Source: Shewanella abyssi (lineage in GTDB: Bacteria > Pseudomonadota > Gammaproteobacteria > Enterobacterales > Shewanellaceae). Taken from it: a DNA stretch of 64,000 bases. Positions 57,915 to 64,000 of this stretch are shown one piece after another. The translations under genes were made by a program, and so were the position numbers. The notes beneath the pieces are model-generated. The model had not been told where the DNA came from. It saw only the letters and a program-made list of their open reading frames with translations, and did no database searches. The stretch spans positions 80,406 through 144,405 of the forward strand of contig NZ_JAKIKR010000005.1 of assembly GCF_023284025.1 (NCBI RefSeq), written 5' to 3'. Numbering within the stretch: the first letter of the stretch is position 1; each line of letters starts with the position of its first letter.

Positions 57915-58324
57915 TCATTAGCAGGCATGTTCTAGCAGTTAGAACATGCCGCTAACTTCAACTGATATAAACCCGACCAAGTTCACACTTCAAGGCATTG
58001 ATATACCTCCCAGCTCACAGATCTCACCCCTCCATTATTGCCCCCTGCCAACTAAAACATCAGAACCAACCAAGCAAACTACATATAAAACAATCAAATA
58101 AGAGTGAATATATAAAATTTTGCGCTTCTGGCGCTATATATTGAGTCAATTGCCGTTTTTCAAACTCACTGCTACAATTTACGCTACATATTGTTGTTAC
58201 TTTTCTATTTACAATACAATACAAAGTACGCCTAAAAACAATTTAAACAACAAGTTACCTAACTCGACTGATATCTAAAGCTCTATTTTATTTACTACTT
58301 TACTCATTCAAGGATTGTAAACTC
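57915..58324. other. Gene-free stretch upstream of ndh
   Basis: About 410 AT-rich bases that should hold the ndh promoter. I see no gene and no operator I can support. Confidence 0.45.
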
Positions 58325-59626
58325 ATGCATGAAATGGCAAATGTTGTCATCGTCGGTGGCGGCGCTGGTGGAATGGAAATTGCGACTAAGCTTGGCCACC
58401 AGTTAGGCCGTAAAAACAGGGCCAGAATCACGTTAATTGACTGTGCCGAAAGCCATATTTGGAAACCTCTTTTGCATGAGGTGGCAACAGGTGCATTGGA
58501 TATTGGCATTGATGCTATTAGTTATCGAGGTCACGCAGCAGGCCATGGCTACCACTTTCAGCAAGGTGCCATGACAGAGATTGATCGAGAAGCAAAACAA
58601 GTTATCTTAGCGCCCATAACCGATGAGCAAGGTGAAGAGTTACTGCCAGCTCGCCGTATCGATTATGACTATCTCGTCATCGCCATTGGTAGTATTGCTA
58701 ATGATTTCAATATTAACGGCGTACGCGACCACTGTGTATTCTTAGATAGCACTGAGCAAGCAATGGAGATCCGCACCATACTGCTCAACAAATTCATGCG
58801 CTACGCCAGCCATCACCAACTCGATGAAAAAATAAAAATCGCCGTCGTTGGTGCGGGTGCGACAGGGGTAGAAATGTCGGCAGAGATGCACCATGCGGTC
58901 GGTCAGCTACGGGGCTTTGGCTACAAAATTGATAGTAGCTTACTGGAAATTACCTTGATTGAAGCGGATAAGCGCATTCTTCCTAAAGTGGAAAAGGCCG
59001 AGATATCAAAATCTGTCGCCAAAGAGCTAACAGCAATTGGCGTCAAAGTGATGACCAATACTCGGATCAATCAGGTCACCACGGAGGGGCTGCACACCTC
59101 TACAGATGAATTCATTCCATCGGATATGGTGATCTGGTCAACGGGGGTTAAAGCGCCTGACTTTTTAAAAGAGATAGGCGGGTTAGAGAGCAACCATATC
59201 AATCAAGTGATGGTGCAGCAAAATATGCAAACCACCCGTGACCCAGCTATTTTTGCAATTGGTGATTGTGCCGCTTGCCCGCAAGAGGATGGCAGTTGGG
59301 TGCCGCCACGAGGCCAATCGGCACGCCAAATGGCACTGATGACAGCAGACAACATCAAGTTATTGGTAGCGGGTAAACCGCCATCGAAGAAATATGTGTA
59401 TAAAGATCTTGGGGCACTGGTAAACCTGTCTAAATTCCACACCGTTGGTAATTTGATGTCGTTCATTGGCGGCGGCGTGATGGTAGAGGGTAAGATTGCC
59501 CGCTTTGTCTACACCTCGTTATACAGAAGACACCTTATTGAGCTCCACGGCCCGGTTAAAGGTACCCTGCTAATGCTGGCAAAAGGCATTAGCCGCATTA
59601 TTCATCCGCACCTAAAGCTGCACTAA
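58325..59626 (+). CDS. ndh: NADH dehydrogenase type II (NDH-2)
   Basis: NDH-2 is a monotopic FAD enzyme that passes electrons from NADH to quinone without pumping protons. The 433-residue protein has the FAD-binding motif VVIVGGGAGGMEIA near residue 7, the NADH-binding motif VVGAGATGVEMSAE near 178, and the C-terminal FAD motif FAIGDCAACP near 312. LVIAIGS and the C-terminal VKGTLLMLAKGISRIIHPHL amphipathic segment fit membrane association. A short AAGGA box lies ten bases before the ATG. Confidence 0.93.
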   Translation: MHEMANVVIVGGGAGGMEIATKLGHQLGRKNRARITLIDCAESHIWKPLLHEVATGALDIGIDAISYRGHAAGHGYHFQQGAMTEIDREAKQVILAPITDEQGEELLPARRIDYDYLVIAIGSIANDFNINGVRDHCVFLDSTEQAMEIRTILLNKFMRYASHHQLDEKIKIAVVGAGATGVEMSAEMHHAVGQLRGFGYKIDSSLLEITLIEADKRILPKVEKAEISKSVAKELTAIGVKVMTNTRINQVTTEGLHTSTDEFIPSDMVIWSTGVKAPDFLKEIGGLESNHINQVMVQQNMQTTRDPAIFAIGDCAACPQEDGSWVPPRGQSARQMALMTADNIKLLVAGKPPSKKYVYKDLGALVNLSKFHTVGNLMSFIGGGVMVEGKIARFVYTSLYRRHLIELHGPVKGTLLMLAKGISRIIHPHLKLH

Positions 59627-59631
59627 GCCTA

Positions 59632-59660
59632 TATACCCATCCGACTTGAAGATGGCTATA
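59632..59660. repeat. Dispersed palindrome TATACCC…GGCTATA, copy 2
   Basis: A 29-base near-palindrome just after the ndh stop; it matches the reverse complement of 32569–32599 at most positions, sharing TGAAGATGG.TATA. Confidence 0.6.
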
Positions 59661-59679
59661 CAAACTGGATCCATTGGAG

Positions 59680-59704
59680 AATTGCTGGCATAGTGCCAGC
59701 AATT
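59680..59704 (+). promoter_or_regulatory. 11-bp hairpin at the start of the small lipoprotein gene
   Basis: AATTGCTGGCA and TGCCAGCAATT form a perfect 11-bp stem with a TAG loop. The GTG start codon of the next gene begins at the last loop base. Lack of a T run argues against a terminator; it could hide the start, or mark that the true start is further down. Confidence 0.5.
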
Positions 59705-59935
59705 GCTAATAAATTGGTCTATATCTTGAAATTATCCACCCTTGCTATTCTCCTCGCCGCAATAACCACTGTCAGCGCTTGCGCAGAACTCAAAGATGCT
59801 GGCCGTCAGATTGGTGAAACCACCAAAGAGGTCACCACTGACATTGGTCATGCAACGCGTGATACCACCCGCGCTATTGGCCATGCATCCCGCGATGCCG
59901 TCAATTCAGTAAAAAAGGACCTCAGTGAAGATTGA
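59693..59935 (+). CDS. Small lipoprotein
   Basis: This 80-residue protein has a lipoprotein signal (LKLSTLAILLAAITTVSAC, lipobox VSAC) and a mature part of about 50 residues that is a repetitive amphipathic helix (ETTKEVTTDIGHATRDT, then a GHASRD repeat). It resembles small stress-type or entericidin-like lipoproteins but no family is assigned. The GTG at 59693 lies in a hairpin; a TTG at 59726 would give a shorter signal peptide and is a real alternative. It follows ndh by 66 bases. Confidence 0.65.
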   Translation: MPAIANKLVYILKLSTLAILLAAITTVSACAELKDAGRQIGETTKEVTTDIGHATRDTTRAIGHASRDAVNSVKKDLSED

Positions 59936-60377
59936 GCCGGTATAAAGTGACTGCATAAAACGACGTTGTAAAACCACTTTATAAAACAGTTCTGCTACCA
60001 GTATTACGCCGCAATGGCGCGCATGCCATGTGGCTTAGTAAGCCCTTGCTCATTAAGGTGAAAATACCCTCTATCCTGTGCTCACCGATATGGGTGAGTG
60101 TAATCCCTATTCATCTACAGTACTCATCATGCCTCTTTAAGCTTTCTCTGTACTAGCCATAATCTGTGCTTTCAAATACACAACTCATGTCAGATTTTCT
60201 AACGACCTCGCACGCTAATACCACTGCCAGTACTGCAATAAAGACTAACCCTTAAACATCAATTTAATAAGCAATAAAACTGACACAAAATCATCGCCAT
60301 ATCGTCATGCTGATCCTCGACAATCACCCCGCCACAAAGAAACCTCCTATAAATAATATAAATTGACGGTGACGATA
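59936..60377. other. Gene-free stretch upstream of the first phosphatase
   Basis: About 440 bases. A 6-bp hairpin CTCACC/GGTGAG lies at 60081–60098. I looked for a Pho box before the phosphatase and found no convincing match. Confidence 0.45.
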
Positions 60378-61877
60378 GTGATTAATATCAAAATGATAGC
60401 GGCCATTGCCTCTTGCAGTCTGATAACCATTGCAGCAAATGCTGCAGTACTCCCTAGCAACCAAACTGATAGCCAGTGGTTTAAAGATAGCGCCAACTTA
60501 GTCAGTGATAAAACAGAGCAGACGGCGCCGAAGAAAGCCAAGAATGTGATTCTATTTGTCGGTGATGGCATGGGCGTTTCAACGTTAACGGCAGCACGTA
60601 TCTTTGAGGGACAACAACAAGCGGATCATCAAGGCGGCGAAGAAAACTTCTTAAGCTTTGAGCGTTTCCCAAAAACAGCACTGGTTAAAACCTATAATAC
60701 CAATCAACAAACGCCGGACTCAGCTGGCACCATGACGGCAATCGTCACTGGGGTGAAGTCTAAAGCCGGTGTGTTGTCAGTTTCCGATAGTAGCTTACGT
60801 GCTAACTGCCTCTCTTCAAAAGGCAACGAGCTCATCACCTTGGTTGATCTTGCCAATGCAAAAGGGTTGTCGACCGGGGTCGTCAGTACCGCACGTATAA
60901 CCCATGCAACACCCGCTGCGGCCTACGCAGTATCGCCAGAGCGTAACTGGGAAGCAGATTCTAATCTTCCTGCTGAAGCCGTTGCTAATGAATGTAAGGA
61001 TATTGCCTACCAGCTTGTTATGCGCGATGAAGCCGATGCCTTAAGTGTTGCACTTGGTGGCGGTCGTCGTAACTTTATCCCTGAAGATGTGACCGATGGT
61101 GAAAATAAAGCCGGACGCCGCGCCGATGGCATTGACTTGACCCAAGCTTGGACCGACAACCTGAGTAACTCTGCTTATGTATGGGACAAGGCCGGTTTTG
61201 ATGCCATTGATGTGAGTGCTACCGACCACCTTTTAGGCTTGTTTAATTCATCGCATATGGAATATGAAGCAGACCGAGCTAATGACAGCGCAGGTGAGCC
61301 ATCATTAACAGAGATGACCACTAAGTCGATTGAGCTACTCAATAAAAACGACAATGGTTATCTGCTTATCGTTGAATCAGGTCGAATCGATCACGCCCAC
61401 CATGCTGGCAATGCTTATCGCGCCATGATGGACACTGTTGAACTGTCTAATGCAGTAAAAGCGGCCGTTGCAGCAACCAACCCAGAAGAGACGCTCATCA
61501 TGGTCACCGCTGACCATAGCCACGTATTTACCATCGCTGGTTACCCTGAGCGAGGTAATCCAATTTTAGGATTAGTGCATAACGTCGGCGGCGATCTCGC
61601 CATCGCACAAGACGGTAAACCCTATACCACTGTCGGTTATACCAACGGTCCAGGCGCAGTTGTTGGCGTGCGTGATGATTTGAGCTCAGTCGATAGCAAA
61701 GATAAAGACTTTATGCAGCAATCATTAGTGCCAATGAGCAGTGAAACCCACGCAGGCGAAGATATTACTCTCCATGCAACAGGCCCCGGCTCAGGCCTTA
61801 TCCAAGGCGTGATTGAACAGAACGTTATCTTCCACATCATCAACCAAGCGCAAACGCTGGGCGGTACTAAATATTAA
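60378..61877 (+). CDS. Alkaline phosphatase (PhoA family), periplasmic
   Basis: This 499-residue enzyme hydrolyses phosphomonoesters in the periplasm. I chose the GTG at 60378 (MINIKMIAAIASCSLI), with GGTGA five bases upstream; a TTG five codons earlier is less likely. A signal peptide ends near ANA/AV. The zinc and magnesium site is visible: FVGDGMGVSTLTA, the nucleophile serine in TPDSAGTMTA, RIDHAHHAGNA, TADHSHVFT and SSETHAGEDI. It is 79 bases upstream of a paralogue. Confidence 0.93.
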   Translation: MINIKMIAAIASCSLITIAANAAVLPSNQTDSQWFKDSANLVSDKTEQTAPKKAKNVILFVGDGMGVSTLTAARIFEGQQQADHQGGEENFLSFERFPKTALVKTYNTNQQTPDSAGTMTAIVTGVKSKAGVLSVSDSSLRANCLSSKGNELITLVDLANAKGLSTGVVSTARITHATPAAAYAVSPERNWEADSNLPAEAVANECKDIAYQLVMRDEADALSVALGGGRRNFIPEDVTDGENKAGRRADGIDLTQAWTDNLSNSAYVWDKAGFDAIDVSATDHLLGLFNSSHMEYEADRANDSAGEPSLTEMTTKSIELLNKNDNGYLLIVESGRIDHAHHAGNAYRAMMDTVELSNAVKAAVAATNPEETLIMVTADHSHVFTIAGYPERGNPILGLVHNVGGDLAIAQDGKPYTTVGYTNGPGAVVGVRDDLSSVDSKDKDFMQQSLVPMSSETHAGEDITLHATGPGSGLIQGVIEQNVIFHIINQAQTLGGTKY

Positions 61878-61956
61878 TCGCTAACTCACTGGCATTAATA
61901 ATTTTTCTTACTGACTGATATAGGTCAGCAATAGTACCCAATAATTGGAGTTTAAA

Positions 61957-63591
61957 ATGAACAAGAAATTTCTGATAGTTTCAATTGCAGCAATGCTTGG
62001 TTTAGCAGCATGCGGCAGTGATGGCGATAACGGCAACGACGGTAACAATGGTTCAGACGGCAGTAATGGTGGCAATGGCAACAACGGCCAAGATTGGACA
62101 GCGGTTAATCAATGGTATGTCGATGGCCAAGCTAGAGTGGCAAAAGCCCAAGAACTTAGTGTCAATAACCAAGCTGGCGCCGCCAAAAACATCATTCTAT
62201 TTGTCGGTGATGGCATGGGCGTATCCACCGTTACCGCGGCGCGTATTTTAGCAGGTCAGTTAAAAGGACAAACCGGTGAAGAGAACTCGCTCTCGTTTGA
62301 AACTCTGCCCTACTTAGGCCTGGCTAAAACTTACAATGTCGACGGACAAACGCCAGATTCAGCTGGCACCATGACGGCAATGGTCACCGGGGTTAAAACC
62401 GACGTCGGAGTACTTTCACAAGGCGAAGGGGTGTCACGAGGTAATTGCGCTTCAACGGCAGGACAAAACCTAGTGACCTCACTTGAACTGGCCGCCATGG
62501 CAGGCCTATCTACAGGTGTCGTTTCTACAGCCCGTATTACCCATGCAACACCGGCGGCAACTTATGCCCATTCTCCAGAGCGTAACTGGGAAAGCGATGC
62601 TGATTTGCCCGCCGAGGCCGTGACTAATGGTTGTAAGGATATCGCATCACAGTTAATCGACTTTAACTTTGGCAGCGGACTTAATGTGGTGATGGGCGGC
62701 GGTCGCCGTGCGTTTATTCCGAGCACCATGACAGACCCTGAAGGCAAGTCTGGCAAACGCCTAGATAACCGCAACTTAACCGATGAATGGTTAAATAAAT
62801 ACCCTAATGCTGCTTATGTTGCTGATAGAGAGGCTTTCTTAGCCCTAGATCCCAGCAACACAGACCACGCGTTAGGTCTGTTTAATTCATCGCACATGGA
62901 ATATGACTATGACCGCACCACAGCGGGCGTGACTGGCGAACCATCTCTGGCTGAAATGACGGCCAAATCCATTGATATTTTGAAGAAAAATGACCAAGGT
63001 TTTGTGCTGATTATTGAGGCCGGACGCATCGACCATGCGCACCATGCGGGTAATGCTGCACGCGCTTTACACGACACGATTGCGATGTCTGAAGCTGTCC
63101 GCGTTGCTATGGAGAAAACATCGGAGAAAGATACCTTGTTAATTGTTACCGCCGATCACAGCCACGTATTCACCATCGCAGGCTACCCTACTCGTGGCAA
63201 CCCCATCTTAGGGTTAGTTAAAGGCAATGGCGCAGACGGACGACCTAGTGTGACCAACGCTACCGATGCAAATGGCTTACCCTATACCACAGTCGGTTAT
63301 GCCAATGGCCTAGGTTATGCCAACTTAGCAACAGGGGGCGATGAGCGTTATGGCTACGCTGCTGCAGCGGGGCGTTTTGACTTAAATTATGTTGATACTC
63401 AAAGCGCTGGCTTTCATCAAGAAGCGCTGGTACCACTGGGGAGTGAAACTCATGCGGGTGAAGATGTTGGTATCTTTGCCAGTGGTCCAGGTTCACACCT
63501 TATTCAAGGTACCGTAGAGCAAAACCACATTTTCCATGTGATGAACCATGCAGCAAGCTTGGTAGAAAAAGCGCAGTCAGCCCAACCATAA
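61957..63591 (+). CDS. Alkaline phosphatase (PhoA family), lipoprotein
   Basis: This 544-residue paralogue of the preceding enzyme starts at ATG 61957 with GGAG seven bases upstream; a start four codons earlier is less likely. It has a lipobox LAAC at residue 19 followed by a 25-residue linker of only G, N, D, S and Q, which tethers the enzyme to a membrane. The active-site motifs are all kept (FVGDGMGVSTVTA, TPDSAGTMTA, RIDHAHHAGNA, TADHSHVFT, SETHAGED). An insertion near residues 425–475, rich in Gly and Tyr, distinguishes it. The pair may be cotranscribed. Confidence 0.93.
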   Translation: MNKKFLIVSIAAMLGLAACGSDGDNGNDGNNGSDGSNGGNGNNGQDWTAVNQWYVDGQARVAKAQELSVNNQAGAAKNIILFVGDGMGVSTVTAARILAGQLKGQTGEENSLSFETLPYLGLAKTYNVDGQTPDSAGTMTAMVTGVKTDVGVLSQGEGVSRGNCASTAGQNLVTSLELAAMAGLSTGVVSTARITHATPAATYAHSPERNWESDADLPAEAVTNGCKDIASQLIDFNFGSGLNVVMGGGRRAFIPSTMTDPEGKSGKRLDNRNLTDEWLNKYPNAAYVADREAFLALDPSNTDHALGLFNSSHMEYDYDRTTAGVTGEPSLAEMTAKSIDILKKNDQGFVLIIEAGRIDHAHHAGNAARALHDTIAMSEAVRVAMEKTSEKDTLLIVTADHSHVFTIAGYPTRGNPILGLVKGNGADGRPSVTNATDANGLPYTTVGYANGLGYANLATGGDERYGYAAAAGRFDLNYVDTQSAGFHQEALVPLGSETHAGEDVGIFASGPGSHLIQGTVEQNHIFHVMNHAASLVEKAQSAQP

Positions 63592-63631
63592 CCGCAGTTG
63601 ATGATTGAAAATCCACCGGGATCTCTCGGTG

Positions 63632-63708
63632 CTAGGTTCTAGGTTCTAGGTTCTAGGTTCTAGGTTCTAGGTTCTAGGCTCTAGGCTCTAGGCTCTAGGC
63701 TCTAGGCT
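63632..63708. repeat. Heptamer array: 6 × CTAGGTT then 5 × CTAGGCT
   Basis: Eleven perfect 7-bp units are arranged without interruption, all first-type units before all second-type units, followed by CTAGCAAAG. The pattern points to recent copy expansion by slippage. Confidence 0.95.
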
Positions 63709-63819
63709 CTAGCAAAGCATAAAATCAACATCAAAAGCCAAAGGGTGTTTTCTGTTGATTTCCTAGCAGGACGCAGTCCGTCCTAGCAGTGAGCTGGCGA
63801 ACGTCCTAGTACCTAGGAC
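63709..63819. repeat. Direct repeat unit, copy 1 (181-bp spacing)
   Basis: CTAGCAAAGCATAAAATC starts a stretch that recurs at 63890, as far as the window allows without a mismatch (111 bases). It contains the hairpins GGACG-CAGTC-CGTCC and GTCCTAG-TAC-CTAGGAC. The 70 bases between the copies are not repeated here. Confidence 0.9.
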
Positions 63820-63889
63820 CTTCTCTTACGGTAAAACTAGAAAAGAGCAAAGCGACGGCATAAATACCGACCTACTTTAAAAGAAGGTG

Positions 63890-64000
63890 CTAGCAAAGCA
63901 TAAAATCAACATCAAAAGCCAAAGGGTGTTTTCTGTTGATTTCCTAGCAGGACGCAGTCCGTCCTAGCAGTGAGCTGGCGAACGTCCTAGTACCTAGGAC
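63890..64000. repeat. Direct repeat unit, copy 2, cut by window end
   Basis: Second copy of the unit at 63709, running to the last base of the window, so the repeat length and the copy number beyond it are unknown. Confidence 0.9.

Noticed and set aside
60240..60377. Pho box upstream of the first alkaline phosphatase
   Set aside because: CTGACAC and TCGTCAT words are present, but not in the required 11-bp direct-repeat arrangement.

Overview
The window looks like a chromosomal segment of a marine gammaproteobacterium, most likely Shewanella. The case rests on gene order and gene types: relA–rlmD divergent from barA–yjaG; a riboflavin cluster whose ribBA homologue has a degenerate RibA half; a six-gene glycogen operon malQ-glgB-glgX-glgP-glgC-glgA; a secreted PPP-type phosphatase of the Shewanella kind; and two RND pumps. 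No species is assigned. No rRNA, tRNA or CRISPR array was seen.

Layout. 1–6.6 kb: relA (cut by the window start) and rlmD on the minus strand, divergent from barA and yjaG. 6.7–8.7 kb: a LysR regulator divergent from an AEC-family transporter. 8.8–10.5 kb: recN behind two perfect LexA boxes. 10.6–18.2 kb, minus strand: glyA / nrdR-ribD-ribE-ribBX-ribH-nusB / thiL-pgpA, with terminators after glyA and nusB. 18.5–24 kb: a DUF3943 outer-membrane protein, ettA and a secreted phosphatase. 23.7–27.9 kb: an RND adaptor and pump pair. 28–32.4 kb: two lipoproteins, an unlisted 59-codon gene, a 23-copy array of an 11-bp repeat, and a NYN-domain protein. 32.6–45 kb: the glycogen operon, divergent from an iron alcohol dehydrogenase.

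46.5–52.6 kb is an accessory island between the alcohol dehydrogenase and a second RND operon. It holds an orphan terminator, two 56-bp attC-like palindromes each flush with the 3' end of a minus-strand orphan gene, an IS30 transposase remnant, a REP-associated (RAYT-type) transposase whose 5' part lies in an exact 370-bp tandem duplication, a 5'-truncated IS91-type transposase, and several small palindromic repeats. This is the most unusual part of the window.

52.7–57 kb is a MexEF-like pump operon with no outer-membrane channel gene beside it. 57.5–60 kb carries a small unknown protein, an NDH-2 type NADH dehydrogenase and a small lipoprotein. 60.4–63.6 kb has two tandem PhoA-type alkaline phosphatases, one soluble periplasmic and one lipoprotein. 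The window ends in CTAG-rich repeats: eleven heptamers, then two copies of an at least 111-bp unit spaced 181 bp apart and running off the end.

Functionally, the housekeeping part links the stringent response, the BarA system, flavin, thiamine and one-carbon metabolism, DNA repair and glycogen storage. Starts were moved from the longest reading frame where a ribosome binding site or family alignment favoured an internal codon; each such case is stated.
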